Source of the DNA: a virus | Virus record (IMG/VR): IMGVR_UViG_3300032898_000001 | Location: 31,532 to 95,531 of that record | Direction: 5' to 3' (one strand) | DNA: 64,000 nucleotides | Part shown: positions 31,705 to 40,455 of the stretch, in pieces | Position numbering within the stretch: the first letter of the stretch is position 1 | Layout: each line of letters opens with the position of its first letter | The notes under the pieces: model-generated | What the model was told of the DNA's origin: nothing | Databases searched by the model: none | What the model saw: the letters and a program-made list of their open reading frames with translations, nothing else | Program-made: the position numbers and the translations under genes

Positions 31705-31733
31705 ATCATAACACAAAAACAGCAACATGTAAA
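31705..31733 (-). promoter_or_regulatory. Promoter, TTTACA/TATGAT
   Basis: Minus strand TTTACA, 17 bp, TATGAT. Starts the leftward block; about 20 bp from a rightward -10 box (31754), so the two are divergent. Confidence 0.75.
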
Positions 31734-31753
31734 CAGCCAGCGGGACCTCGAGG

Positions 31754-31759
31754 TAGGAT
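31754..31759 (+). promoter_or_regulatory. -10 box of leaderless endolysin promoter
   Basis: TAGGAT, exactly 6 bp, then the endolysin ATG. No ribosome binding site. Confidence 0.5.
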
Positions 31760-31765
31760 CCTCTC

Positions 31766-32707
31766 ATGGGATTCCTGCTCGACGCCTCCCACTACCAGGG
31801 GACCATCAACTGGCCCCGGGTGAGGGCGGACAACTGCCTCGGAGCCTATATCAAGGTCTCCGACGGTAGCACGGGCGTGGACCCCACCTGGCAGACCAAC
31901 CACGCCGGGGCGCGAGGCGTCGGCCTGCCGGTCGGCCCCTACCACTTCGCCGAGGGCGGCAACTCCGGCACCGAGGCGGCTCACTTCAGCGGCGCCTGGC
32001 CGGCCGGCTGGGACCTCGACCCCGTTCTCGACTACGAGATCGCCGGGGCCAACGCCGGCTGGCTGAGCTCGTTTCGCCTCAACTTCCGCACGATCACGGG
32101 CTTCCAGCCCTTCCGGGTCTACAGCGGCCTGTCCCTGCTCGAGGGGGCCCTCAACCCGGCCAACTGGATCGACGCCGAGACCACGATCTGGGCGGCGCGG
32201 TACGCCGCCTCGCTCGGGTGGAACCACCCGGCGCTCGTGCTCTGGCAGAACACCAGCACCGCCACGCTCCCGGGAGTCCTCGGGGACGTCGACGAGGACC
32301 AGTTCATGAACGGCTGGACCCCAGCCACCGACCAGGGAGGCTCCGTGGCCCTCACTCAGACCGACGCTCAGCTTGTCGTCGACACCTTGCTGAACACGCT
32401 CCTGGACCAGTGGTTCACTCCCGCCCCGACCCCATCGGTTCACGTCGCCGACGCCCTCGCGGCGCAGTACGCGGCCCTGAACATCTCCACCAACGACCCG
32501 ACCCTGTTCGACCGGTTCACCTCGGTCGACTCGCAGCTCGCGGCCGTCAACGGCGCGATCACCGCCGAACAGGGAGCGGTCCTGGCCGCCGTCGCTGGGA
32601 TCCAGGCCGGGGCCGCGCCGACCGACGCGCAGATGGCGACCCTGACCGCGGCTCTCGAGGCGGCGCTGCCGTCGTACACGGTCAGCATCGCCCCGAAGAC
32701 CTCTTGA
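31766..32707 (+). CDS. Endolysin, GH25 muramidase
   Basis: 313 residues. GH25 fold: N-terminal FLLDASHYQG with catalytic Asp, YIKVSDG, GPYHFAEG, and the DLDPVLDYE strand (83-91) with the acid/base Glu91. Residues about 215-313 form an Ala-rich helical tail rather than a known wall-binding repeat. Cleaves the glycan of host peptidoglycan at lysis. The mRNA is probably leaderless, notable for a late gene. Confidence 0.88.
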   Translation: MGFLLDASHYQGTINWPRVRADNCLGAYIKVSDGSTGVDPTWQTNHAGARGVGLPVGPYHFAEGGNSGTEAAHFSGAWPAGWDLDPVLDYEIAGANAGWLSSFRLNFRTITGFQPFRVYSGLSLLEGALNPANWIDAETTIWAARYAASLGWNHPALVLWQNTSTATLPGVLGDVDEDQFMNGWTPATDQGGSVALTQTDAQLVVDTLLNTLLDQWFTPAPTPSVHVADALAAQYAALNISTNDPTLFDRFTSVDSQLAAVNGAITAEQGAVLAAVAGIQAGAAPTDAQMATLTAALEAALPSYTVSIAPKTS

Positions 32708-32714
32708 TCACTCG

Positions 32715-32879
32715 TCACCAGGTCTCGACGACGAGCTGGCCGTCCTCGTAGACCCGGCACGGCCACGGGTAGAGCCGCGAGTCGTGGGCGCCGAAGATCG
32801 CCTCAACCGGGTCGTCCGTTTCGAGGACGTCGTCCCACTCCTCCGTTTCCAGGTTCGCCATCTCAACGACGTATCTCAT
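32715..32879 (-). CDS. Small acidic hypothetical protein
   Basis: 54 residues from ATG 32879, which overlaps the stop of the gene upstream (ATGA). MRYVVEMANLETEEWDDV, ends YEDGQLVVETW. Unknown. Confidence 0.5.
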   Translation of the reverse strand: MRYVVEMANLETEEWDDVLETDDPVEAIFGAHDSRLYPWPCRVYEDGQLVVETW

Positions 32880-33085
32880 CAGCTCTCCCACTCGACGTCG
32901 TGGCTGTCGACGCTCTCCTTGGCCGCGATCAGGCGGGCCTCATCGACGTCCTGAAGGACGGGATCGGTGAAGGCCCCGTGCTCCCTCAGGAGGTCCACGA
33001 GCTGCCGCGCGGCGGCCGCGGTCAGGTCGTCGGTGACGAAGTGCTTGGCCGGGTTGTCCCGCTCAAAGATCTTCCAGGTTCCCAT
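32879..33085 (-). CDS. Small hypothetical protein
   Basis: 68 residues, ATG after AAAGGAGGGA. MGTWKIFERDNPAKHFVTDD then helix. A TATGAT box on the minus strand at about 33113 probably drives it. Confidence 0.55.
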   Translation of the reverse strand: MGTWKIFERDNPAKHFVTDDLTAAAARQLVDLLREHGAFTDPVLQDVDEARLIAAKESVDSHDVEWES

Positions 33086-33183
33086 GTCGATCCCTCCTTT
33101 CTCTTGATATTATCATACCAGTTTACATAGATCTTTGACAGCGAATGACTCAAGATTTTTAGTCAAAACCCCCGATCAGGTGG

Positions 33184-33189
33184 TATGAT
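33184..33189 (+). promoter_or_regulatory. -10 box, extended GTGGTATGAT, leaderless
   Basis: TATGAT after GTGG, 6 bp, then ATG 33196. A TGACT/AGTCA inverted repeat (about 33147-33165) lies in the -35 zone and may be an operator. Confidence 0.62.
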
Positions 33190-33195
33190 CTCACC

Positions 33196-33855
33196 ATGAC
33201 TGCTGACGATGAGACCCCGGTGCCGGGGGTCAAGGTGGCCGTGTACCCCCGGGACCTCGCCCAGGTCCGCTGGTGCGTGGTCGACTACGAGCCTCACCTG
33301 GTCGCGGTCGACGTGGCCGCGGCTCTCGGCCTCAGCGGGGCGTGGACGACCCACGCCGAGAACCTGGTCAACGTCCACCTCGGCAACCAGACGGTGTCGA
33401 CCCTGAACCTGACGGGCCTGCGAGGTTTCGTGACCCAGCTGGCCCCGAGCCCCGACCGGGACCGCTTCCTGGCCTGGGCCGAGACCACGTTCGGGCCCAA
33501 GAAGAGGCGCGAGCCCAAGGGACCCGACGCCAGTCGCTGGGGCTGGCAACCGCTGCGGACCTGGGTCAAGAAGGCCAACCTGTCCGGCCGGGAGTTCGTG
33601 GAGAAGGCCAACGCCCTCGACCTGCCCGGCGTCGACACGTTCACGGCCGGGAACTACGCCGCCTGGTCCTACGGGGGCTGCCTGCCTCAGGAGTCCCTGG
33701 TCAAGCGGGCCGAGATGCTGCTGTCCATGGACCGCAAGGACCTCTTCACCGCCGAGGTCCTCGAGAACATGCCACACCGCGGTCGTGGCAGGCGGCACCC
33801 GAAGCGGGAGGTGACCGGTGGTGAGGACGTACCTGCAGAGCCTCAGGGAGACTGA
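33196..33855 (+). CDS. Antirepressor-like (BRO-N-like) DNA-binding protein
   Basis: 219 residues, leaderless. N-terminal part WCVVDYEPHLVAVDVAAALGLS...HAENLVNVHLG...LNLTGLRGFV has the order of a BRO-N domain (helix, linker, strands, final helix at RFLAWAETTFG). A second helical region (about 115-195) follows. Likely gene regulator; the precise family is not certain. Confidence 0.5.
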   Translation: MTADDETPVPGVKVAVYPRDLAQVRWCVVDYEPHLVAVDVAAALGLSGAWTTHAENLVNVHLGNQTVSTLNLTGLRGFVTQLAPSPDRDRFLAWAETTFGPKKRREPKGPDASRWGWQPLRTWVKKANLSGREFVEKANALDLPGVDTFTAGNYAAWSYGGCLPQESLVKRAEMLLSMDRKDLFTAEVLENMPHRGRGRRHPKREVTGGEDVPAEPQGD

Positions 33856-34072
33856 GCAGCAGTACCTGGCGGCCCTGGCCAGCCCGCACCTGAACCCTCA
33901 CGCGCGAGCCGAGATCGAGACCGGTCTCACGGCTCTTCGAGACACGATCGAGCGAGAGACGCACGCCCTGAAGGTCGCGGCCAAGGCGGCCGCGGACGAC
34001 GTGATCGCCGCCGGTGAGCGCGCCGAGATTTTCGTTGAGGAACACGAACCGAAAGAGGAACCGAGTGAGTGA
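33818..34072 (+). CDS. Small helical protein
   Basis: 84 residues from GTG 33818. Long amphipathic helices (EIETGLTALRDTIERETHAL), acidic tail. Overlaps its neighbours. Confidence 0.55.
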   Translation: MVRTYLQSLRETEQQYLAALASPHLNPHARAEIETGLTALRDTIERETHALKVAAKAAADDVIAAGERAEIFVEEHEPKEEPSE

Positions 34073-34328
34073 GCTGGAGCTTCCCGGGATCGCGACCGAG
34101 GACGTCGAGGACCTCACGGTCCCCGAGAACGGGGCGGTGGTCCTGATCGCCTCGCACCTGAACGGCGAGCACATCGAGTTTCATCGGTCCTTCCCGACCC
34201 TGACCGAAGCCTCGGCGGGACTGTTGGAGATGGCGGCAGCCCTGGGTACTCTGGCCAAGGCCGACGAGATCGAGGATGACGACCGCGAGGACGAGGGCTT
34301 CTTCGACGTGGGAGACGGGGACGCGTGA
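34065..34328 (+). CDS. Small acidic hypothetical protein
   Basis: 87 residues from GTG 34065. Beta strands (NGAVVLIASHLNGEHIEF) then a helix and acidic tail. Unknown. Confidence 0.55.
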   Translation: MSELELPGIATEDVEDLTVPENGAVVLIASHLNGEHIEFHRSFPTLTEASAGLLEMAAALGTLAKADEIEDDDREDEGFFDVGDGDA

Positions 34329-34498
34329 CCGAGAACGTGGACTGGATCAGCAACACGCCGCACAACAAGCTCATCGCGGCCGCGGTCGCCATGCACGAGA
34401 TGTTCTCGAGCCTGACCGCGGCCGGCTTCACCGAGCAGCAGGCCCTGTACCTCACCGCGCAGATGGTGACCCACCGGCCCAAGGGAGGGGAGACGTGA
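34325..34498 (+). CDS. Small hypothetical protein
   Basis: 57 residues from GTG 34325 (GTGA overlap both sides). VTENVDWISNTPHNKLIAAA then MHEMFSSLTAAGFTEQQAL: helical, like small scaffold or adaptor proteins common in phages. Unknown. Confidence 0.52.
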   Translation: MTENVDWISNTPHNKLIAAAVAMHEMFSSLTAAGFTEQQALYLTAQMVTHRPKGGET

Positions 34499-34983
34499 CC
34501 GACATCCTCGACCAAATCGACGCCGCGATCGGGTGCCAGCAGTGCGGTCGTTCCCTGGCCGCGTCCGTGTCCGACGACTTCTGCTCCGAGGACTGCCAGT
34601 ACGCCTGGTACCAGAGCCGGGTGGCGGTCTCTCAGGAGTTCAGCCCGATCGAGTACCGTGATCCCGACCTAGAACGAGCGCGCGCCGCGAACCGGCGACA
34701 CCTGAGTGACCGCGCTGACTCACTCCTGTACGCCTGGGGCGGCATAAACGAGCTGCGTCAGCGGATGGGACTGTCTCCCCTGTATGAGAACCAGTTGCTC
34801 GAATCGAGATACCACACCGAGGTACCGGAGGTGACGCAGCTTGATGGCTACCGGATGGCACGGTGCACTCGATGCGGTCAACGTCAGTACCGGGTCGACG
34901 TCGATTCCGACCCGGTGTCGTCGATGCACCACTGCATCGATGAAAACTGGCGACCGCGAACGATCGTGTGGTTGGGATGGTGA
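34495..34983 (+). CDS. Hypothetical zinc-binding protein
   Basis: 162 residues from GTG 34495. N-terminal CQQCGRSL...CSEDCQYAWYQ (treble-clef-like) and C-terminal CTRCGQRQYRV...HHC. Helical middle. Unknown role. Confidence 0.58.
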   Translation: MTDILDQIDAAIGCQQCGRSLAASVSDDFCSEDCQYAWYQSRVAVSQEFSPIEYRDPDLERARAANRRHLSDRADSLLYAWGGINELRQRMGLSPLYENQLLESRYHTEVPEVTQLDGYRMARCTRCGQRQYRVDVDSDPVSSMHHCIDENWRPRTIVWLGW

Positions 34984-35270
34984 CCGTCTGTCGGGTCAAG
35001 GCCCCGTCCAAGTCCCTGCTGATCGGGGACTGCGAGGAGTGCGGTCACCCCTTGGCCTTGCACTCCTTCCCCGGGGAGAAGCGCATGAGAGGGTGCCTGA
35101 GCTGTCGGATCGAGGCCGCGATCGAGGCACACCGCCGGGTCCTGATCGCGGACTGGCGGTGCCGCTGTGGTAGGAAGGTGCTCGAGGACGGAGAGGGCTG
35201 CCTGTGGCACGCCTCGGTCCGCGAGAAGTGCCTGGACGGGACGATCACGAGAGAAGAGGACGCCCGGTGA
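34977..35270 (+). CDS. Hypothetical zinc-ribbon protein
   Basis: 98 residues from ATG 34977 (GTG 34980 also possible). CEECGHPLALH, CLSCRIEA, CRCGRKV...CLWH: two metal sites likely. Overlaps the gene upstream. Confidence 0.55.
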   Translation: MVTVCRVKAPSKSLLIGDCEECGHPLALHSFPGEKRMRGCLSCRIEAAIEAHRRVLIADWRCRCGRKVLEDGEGCLWHASVREKCLDGTITREEDAR

Positions 35271-35440
35271 GCGACGTGTACGTCTACCTGGCCGAGGGGC
35301 TGAACCTGACAGCGAGTCAGACTCAGAAGGAGGTCGCCAACGGTGTCATCCTGGACTACGACGCGGCCGGTCGCCTTCTTGGCGTGGAGGTCATCGGCGC
35401 CGCGCGGGTCACGATCGACGGGAAGTTCACCGATGAGTGA
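35267..35440 (+). CDS. DUF2283-like small protein
   Basis: 57 residues from GTG 35267. VYVYLAEGLNLTASQT...GVILDYDAAGRLLGVEVIGA matches the short DUF2283 pattern (strand, loop, strand with D-x-G-x-(I/L)-x-G-(V/I)-E). Function of that family is not known. Confidence 0.62.
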   Translation: MSDVYVYLAEGLNLTASQTQKEVANGVILDYDAAGRLLGVEVIGAARVTIDGKFTDE

Positions 35441-35597
35441 CGTTAGTGCCGTCGACGACGCGACCAAGCTGCGCCAGGTCGCGCAGCTGCTCGACGCCCT
35501 GGACGCGCGCCGCGGCGGGGACCAGTCCGACGAGATGCAGGTGGACCTGCGCCGCATCGCCCTGAACATCGAGTTAGGAAGGTACCCCACCACGTGA
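35433..35597 (+). CDS. Small helical protein
   Basis: 54 residues from ATG 35433, overlapping the previous gene. LRQVAQLLDALDARRGGDQS. Unknown. Confidence 0.5.
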   Translation: MSDVSAVDDATKLRQVAQLLDALDARRGGDQSDEMQVDLRRIALNIELGRYPTT

Positions 35598-36157
35598 AGA
35601 CCGGCGAGTTCTACGAGGAAGACGAGCCCATCGAGGACCTGATGAGGGCCTTCGAGGAGGGGATCCCGGCCCTGTCCGGCCAGGTCCAGCTCGTCCTGGA
35701 GGGGATCGCGTACCACCACGACGGTGACTACGCTATGATCGGGGCCACGACCTGGGAGATCCCGGAGCGGGTCTACGTCTCGGGGGACCGCTTCCGCAAC
35801 GGGACACCGCTCGGGATCGCGACCGTGAAGCGCCTCAACAACGGGAACCTACACACCCGGGTGGAGGTCGTGGACCCGCGGCAGCTCGTTGGTCGGCCAT
35901 TCCTGGCCGTCTCGGTACGGCTCCCTCACCTGACCGCGGACAAACCGGAGGACCCGATGAGCGACGGGGTCCTCGAGGAGATCATCGCGTTTGACACCGA
36001 GACCACGGGCTACGTGACCCGGTATCGCATCCTGGACCCCACCGTGATCGTGGACTGCCCCGACCTGTTCCGGGACTACAATCGGGTGTGGAACCGGGAG
36101 CTCGGTCGTCACGAGTGGCGCCACAACCAGGAGACGGTCGTCGCCGGTTGCGTGTGA
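35594..36157 (+). CDS. Hypothetical protein
   Basis: 187 residues from GTG 35594. Beta-rich middle (RVYVSGDRFRNGTPLGIATV), C-terminal region with FDTETTGY. That string resembles the first exonuclease motif of DnaQ enzymes, but no other DnaQ motif follows, so I do not call a nuclease. Confidence 0.52.
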   Translation: MKTGEFYEEDEPIEDLMRAFEEGIPALSGQVQLVLEGIAYHHDGDYAMIGATTWEIPERVYVSGDRFRNGTPLGIATVKRLNNGNLHTRVEVVDPRQLVGRPFLAVSVRLPHLTADKPEDPMSDGVLEEIIAFDTETTGYVTRYRILDPTVIVDCPDLFRDYNRVWNRELGRHEWRHNQETVVAGCV

Positions 36158-36204
36158 TAGGCTGGTCGCCGAGTGTAGATCACACCTCGACCGAGAGGGC
36201 CGCG

Positions 36205-36525
36205 ATGGAAGAGCTCGGCATCGAGCGGCGGCTCGAGATGCTCGAAAACCTCATCAACCTCCGCTTCTACCAGTTGAAGGAGATCGCCGTGGCGACTCAG
36301 GGCGACATCGACGCCATCACCCAGGCCCTCACCGACCTGCAGGCCGAGCTGGCCAACGACGTCACCAACATCCAGAACGAGATCAACACCCTGGAGAGCG
36401 ACGGCGTCAACGTCACCGCGCTGCAGGCCGCGGTCTCGAACCTCACCAACACGGTCAACACCGTGAACACGATCGCCCCGGCTCCCGGAGGCGGCTCGTC
36501 CTCCAGCTCGTCCGCTTCCGTCTGA
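36205..36525 (+). CDS. Coiled-coil protein, possible virion component
   Basis: 106 residues from ATG 36205; an internal GTG at 36289 has a perfect AAGGAG and could make a shorter form. Heptad-rich (ALTDLQAELANDVTNIQ), then Thr/Asn repeats and a Gly/Ser tail. Such coiled coils occur in tail fibres, trimeric proteins and virion cement proteins. Confidence 0.55.
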   Translation: MEELGIERRLEMLENLINLRFYQLKEIAVATQGDIDAITQALTDLQAELANDVTNIQNEINTLESDGVNVTALQAAVSNLTNTVNTVNTIAPAPGGGSSSSSSASV

Positions 36526-36553
36526 GACGGGACCACCGCGGGCCCCGGTCTCC

Positions 36554-36832
36554 TCAGAACCGGGGCTCGTGACGTGCCTGCCACTCGGCGTGCGCGGTCC
36601 GGACCAGGGGCGGCAGGTCAACGACGGCCCAGCGGCAGAGCCGACCGAACCCGATGAGAGCCCAGGCCAGCGCCCAGAGCTCGAGGATGGCCAGGCCCAC
36701 ACTGGCCTTCAGGACCCAGAAGAACAGGCCGAAGATCCCGGTGATCAGGCCGCCGCGGTGACGGACCGGGTGAAACCAGTAGCCGATCCGTAGCGGGCCG
36801 AACCCCGTGCCGATCCCGATGCTGAGTCCCAT
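36554..36832 (-). CDS. Membrane protein
   Basis: 92 residues from ATG 36832. Hydrophobic region GLITGIFGLFFWVLKASVGL and ILELWALAWALIGF. A GCCCCGGT/ACCGGGGC hairpin (36542-36566) between it and the rightward gene may end both transcripts. Confidence 0.55.
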   Translation of the reverse strand: MGLSIGIGTGFGPLRIGYWFHPVRHRGGLITGIFGLFFWVLKASVGLAILELWALAWALIGFGRLCRWAVVDLPPLVRTAHAEWQARHEPRF

Positions 36833-36833
36833 G

Positions 36834-37082
36834 TCAGTCGTCCAGCTGGCGGTCGAGAGCGGTGAGGTACGCCTTCGAGACGGTGACGACGTCCCAGCGG
36901 ACGCTGTTCCCGTCGACGCAGCAGTGGCTCGCCGGGCTGAAGTCCGGGTCACCGCCCGGACGAACGTAGCTTGCCTGAGTGAAGTCGCAGCCTCGGGTCG
37001 GGCAAGAGCGGACGTGAAGGTCCTGGCTGCCACCGAGGTAGCGGGCCTTGACGAACGAGATCGGGTCGGCGTAGGTGATCAT
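36834..37082 (-). CDS. Small Cys-containing protein
   Basis: 82 residues. CPTRGCDF and SHCCVDG suggest metal binding. The minus-strand promoter is probably the extended -10 TATGTAGAAT near 37115-37124. Confidence 0.52.
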   Translation of the reverse strand: MITYADPISFVKARYLGGSQDLHVRSCPTRGCDFTQASYVRPGGDPDFSPASHCCVDGNSVRWDVVTVSKAYLTALDRQLDD

Positions 37083-37206
37083 CTCTGGCTCCTGTTCCGG
37101 TTCCGTGCTGTTATGTCTATTCTACATAATTCTCTGACGAGATGCCATAGCCGACCGGTCATTTTACGTGATACGATGATCTCAGCTTCGGCGCTCGAGG
37201 AGGCGT

Positions 37207-39795
37207 GTGGCCCTTCCCTCACTCACCCTGACCGGGACCATCACGGACGCCAGCGGCACGCCGCTGCGCGGCACCCTGACCTTTCAGCCGAACGCTCAGC
37301 TCTCGTACACGGGCAGCCCCGAGACCGACGTCCCGCAGGAACCCGTTCCCGTCACCCTCAGCAACACCGGCACGTTCACCGTCGCCCTGCTACCGTGTGA
37401 CGCCGCCAACGTCTCGCCGGCCGGTTGGTCCTACGTCGTCAACCAGACCACGGGCTACCCCAACGGCAGCCGCGTCTCGGTCCCGGCCTACCAGGTCCAG
37501 CCCACCGGCACCGGCACGATCCAGTTCTCGAGCCTGACCAAGAACCCGCTTCCGGTCCCGTCCAGCCAGACGTACGTGCCGCTCAACGGCGGCACGATGA
37601 CCGGCCCCCTGGTTCTCAGCGGCGACCCGACGACCGCGCTGGGCGCCGTTACCAAGGAATATGTGGACGACCACGTCCCGACCGGGATCGTCACTTCCGT
37701 CAACGAGATCACCCCGGTCCTCGGTAACGTCACGCTCACCGCGTCGACCGTCGGGGCTCTCAGTATAACCGGCAACCAGGATCTCATAGGTCAATACCTC
37801 GTCGTTGGTCCTACCAGCACGACGTTTACGCCTCACGACTCTCACTCCGCTTACTACGTCCTCAACAAGAACAACACGTCCAGTGACGCCAGCTGGATCG
37901 CGCAGGACCAGGGAGCCGTTCGTCTCGAGCACGGTCTCGTTGGTGACAACAACTATCACGTCAAGCTCGTCACCGGCACGGCCGGCAACGAGCAGTATCA
38001 CGACGCGTTCGTTGTCTTCACGTCCAGCCTCAGCGCCAAGTTCTTCGGTTCCGTCGGCGTTGGTACCGTTCCCGTAGCGCCCCTGCACGTCGCTGGCTCG
38101 AGTACCACGGCTCGAGTCACCGCGAAGCTCGAGAACACCAACCTCGCGGGAGGCGGCACCGCCGTCGGCGTTCAGTTCAACCTGGTCGGCAACAGCGTCA
38201 ACTTCGCGTTTGGCACGGACGTCGGTCTCAACGGCGGCAACAACCTCTTCTTCGTCAACGCCAACGCCGCGTACATGACCGGTTTTCTGGTCAACGCGGC
38301 CGGTCAGCTGGGAATCCTTACCGACTCCCCGCAAAGCGCGCTCGACGTCAACGGCGCGGCCACGGTTCGCGGGGACAACGGCCTGACCGCGTCTCGGTTT
38401 CGTGGCCGTGAGACGGTTTCGGGGCCCCCAACCAGCGGCACCTGGGTCACCAACGACCTCGTGCTCGACAGCCAACAAAGTCTCTGGCTGTGCACCAACG
38501 GCGGCACCCCGGGAACCTGGGTCTCGGGAGCGTCTCAGCGTCGCATCCAGGCCCCGACCCCGGTGCTCAACCGCGGCCGCGCCACGGTCATCACCACCTA
38601 CGCGGCCGGCCACGGCTGGACCGCCAACGGGTTCGCCAGCAGCAACGTCAACGACACTTCCGGCGGTCGCCTGTCCGGCCAGATGCTCACCGGCACCACC
38701 ACCGGCAACATCGGCGCGTTCCCTACCTTCACCAAGACCGGCGCCTCGGCCGTCAACCTCACCGGCAACTGCCTTCGCGTCTGGATCATGGTCGACGTCC
38801 CGACCAATGTGGACGCGATCACGTTGCGCGTGGCCGGCACCGGTGGCATCGCGGGCAATAACTACCTGTCCTGGACCGCCCTGGCCGCCTCCGGGGGCAC
38901 GTACCGCACTAACGGTGTGATGATCCCGCCCAACACGTGGACCGAGCTCTCGTTCTCGCTCGGCAGCGCGTTCACGGTCGGCAGCCCGGCCACCACGGCG
39001 ATCACCGAGTACCGGTGGATCTGCCAGGACCTCGGCACGGCGTTCACCGCTCACTTCGGTGGCATCGAGATGTTCCCGGCCACGACCAGCCGGTTCCCCA
39101 ACGGCGTCGTGTGCATCGGCTTCGACGACTGCTACGCCGGCCAGTACAACCTGGCCATGAACCTCATGTCGAGCTTCGGCTACCCGGCCACGATCTTCCC
39201 GATCATCGACCAGATCGGCGCCGGCGGCAGCTTTACCCTGACCCAGCTCCAGCAGATGGTCAATATCGGGTGGGAGGTCGCGCCTCACGCGTCCACCCTG
39301 GCCAACCACACGAGCTGGAACACCCTCACCCAGGCTCAGATCGCGGCCGACGTCAACGCCTCCCAGCAATGGATCGCTAGCCAAGGGTTCGGTCTCAGCG
39401 GGGCGTTCGCCTACCCGCTCGGCGGGTTCAACGGCGGCATCTCGGCCACGGTCGCACCCCTGTGCTCGATCGCGCGCACCATCGACTCCACCATGTACAC
39501 CGAATCCTCCCCGGTGGGCAACGTCCTGCAGGTGAGGTCGGCCGCTGGCGTGGGAGGTACCGGTGGCATCGGCATCTCGACATACACGACCGCCGGCACC
39601 GGCGTGTTCGCCCTGGCCAAGGCCGCCGGCGCGCTCGTGTTCATCACGATCCACGACGTCTCGTCAGGAACGTCCGGGAACATCAACCAGATCAGCATCG
39701 CGGACCTGACGACCCTCGTCACGGCGATCAACACCCAGGGCCTGGCCTGTACCACGTTCGGTGAGGTGCTCAAGTACGCCGCGCTCGGGACGTGA
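37207..39795 (+). CDS. Tail fibre/receptor-binding protein with polysaccharide-deacetylase domain
   Basis: 862 residues, GTG with GAGGAGG upstream; a TACGAT box lies at 37172. Residues 1-110 look like a carboxypeptidase-like beta domain; 120-400 carry fibre motifs (PLNGGTMTGPLVLSGDPTTA...KEYVDDHV and GVGTVPVAPLHV), typical of phage fibre shafts. Residues 400-600 form a carbohydrate-binding-like beta domain. Residues about 632-862 match NodB/CE4 deacetylases: IGFDDCYAG (active-site DD), HASTLANH (metal His pair), AFAYPLGGFNGG, FITIHD. Likely removes acetyl groups from a surface glycan to aid adsorption. Confidence 0.8.
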   Translation: MALPSLTLTGTITDASGTPLRGTLTFQPNAQLSYTGSPETDVPQEPVPVTLSNTGTFTVALLPCDAANVSPAGWSYVVNQTTGYPNGSRVSVPAYQVQPTGTGTIQFSSLTKNPLPVPSSQTYVPLNGGTMTGPLVLSGDPTTALGAVTKEYVDDHVPTGIVTSVNEITPVLGNVTLTASTVGALSITGNQDLIGQYLVVGPTSTTFTPHDSHSAYYVLNKNNTSSDASWIAQDQGAVRLEHGLVGDNNYHVKLVTGTAGNEQYHDAFVVFTSSLSAKFFGSVGVGTVPVAPLHVAGSSTTARVTAKLENTNLAGGGTAVGVQFNLVGNSVNFAFGTDVGLNGGNNLFFVNANAAYMTGFLVNAAGQLGILTDSPQSALDVNGAATVRGDNGLTASRFRGRETVSGPPTSGTWVTNDLVLDSQQSLWLCTNGGTPGTWVSGASQRRIQAPTPVLNRGRATVITTYAAGHGWTANGFASSNVNDTSGGRLSGQMLTGTTTGNIGAFPTFTKTGASAVNLTGNCLRVWIMVDVPTNVDAITLRVAGTGGIAGNNYLSWTALAASGGTYRTNGVMIPPNTWTELSFSLGSAFTVGSPATTAITEYRWICQDLGTAFTAHFGGIEMFPATTSRFPNGVVCIGFDDCYAGQYNLAMNLMSSFGYPATIFPIIDQIGAGGSFTLTQLQQMVNIGWEVAPHASTLANHTSWNTLTQAQIAADVNASQQWIASQGFGLSGAFAYPLGGFNGGISATVAPLCSIARTIDSTMYTESSPVGNVLQVRSAAGVGGTGGIGISTYTTAGTGVFALAKAAGALVFITIHDVSSGTSGNINQISIADLTTLVTAINTQGLACTTFGEVLKYAALGT

Positions 39796-39799
39796 GCTG

Positions 39800-39828
39800 T
39801 TTACATCTATGTCGTGATGTGATATGGT
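39800..39828 (+). promoter_or_regulatory. Promoter, TTTACA/TATGGT
   Basis: TTTACA, 17 bp, TATGGT. Followed by a purine-rich leader with GGAAGAGAG and the gene at 39865. Confidence 0.75.
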
Positions 39829-39864
39829 TGCCTCTCCTGGAAGACGGAACCGGAAGAGAGTGAC

Positions 39865-40134
39865 ATGACCGACAACGCTCACGACCTCAACGTCACGCTG
39901 AACCTCGACAACGAGGAGATCGCGCAGCTCATCTGCGACAACGTCCACGACCAAAACGACCTCATCGCGATCATCATGAGGATCGACCAGCTCGTGGAGG
40001 ACTGGGACTTCACCCTGACCCTGGCCGCCAACTTCGAGAAGCTGCGACTCGAGTTCCTCGAGGAGTTCCCGGAGAGCGACGAGGACGAGGCTACGGTACG
40101 GGGCCTGGTGGATGAGGCCGTGAGTGATGCGTGA
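39865..40134 (+). CDS. Small acidic helical protein
   Basis: 89 residues; acidic (Asp/Glu-rich), helical. Unknown. Confidence 0.58.
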   Translation: MTDNAHDLNVTLNLDNEEIAQLICDNVHDQNDLIAIIMRIDQLVEDWDFTLTLAANFEKLRLEFLEEFPESDEDEATVRGLVDEAVSDA

Positions 40135-40276
40135 CGCGCTACCGTTCCTCGCCGTCATCGGCTCGTTTCTCGTCGTCGGCGCGCTCGTGATCGTCCTGGT
40201 CGCACACCCGGGATCCCTGGGACCCGTTGGCCCCCACGGTGGGATCGGTCCCGAAGTCGTCGTCACCTCTCCCTGA
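40127..40276 (+). CDS. Small membrane protein
   Basis: 49 residues from ATG 40127 (8 bp overlap). One helix (FLAVIGSFLVVGALVIVLVA) and a Gly/Pro tail. Confidence 0.5.
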   Translation: MRDALPFLAVIGSFLVVGALVIVLVAHPGSLGPVGPHGGIGPEVVVTSP

Positions 40277-40289
40277 TCGAAAGGCAGTA

Positions 40290-40433
40290 GTGGGCAAGCA
40301 CTTCTGGAACAGTCGTGAGTCGGACGCGAACAAGAAGCGCGCCGAGCAGCTCAAGAAGAACAAGGAGGCCAACGGGAAAAGCGTCCCGGAGCATCCCCGG
40401 AAAAAGTTCCACTGGTTCAAGAAATCTCATTGA
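40290..40433 (+). CDS. Small basic protein
   Basis: 47 residues from GTG 40290, AAGGCAG upstream. Lys-rich (ANKKRAEQLKKNKEANGK), ends HWFKKSH. Nucleic-acid binding is possible. Confidence 0.5.
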   Translation: MGKHFWNSRESDANKKRAEQLKKNKEANGKSVPEHPRKKFHWFKKSH

Positions 40434-40443
40434 TCAACTGTGG

Positions 40444-40449
40444 TATGAT
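40444..40449 (+). promoter_or_regulatory. -10 box, extended GTGGTATGAT, leaderless
   Basis: TATGAT after GTGG, 6 bp, then GTG 40456. Confidence 0.58.
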
Positions 40450-40455
40450 CCATAC

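Noticed and set aside
35978-36001. DnaQ-like exonuclease from FDTETTGY
   Set aside because: Only the first motif is present; the protein continues for about 50 residues without the later exonuclease motifs.
37390-39654. 754-residue minus-strand ORF opposite the tail fibre
   Set aside because: Shadow of the fibre gene; no domain, no ribosome binding site.
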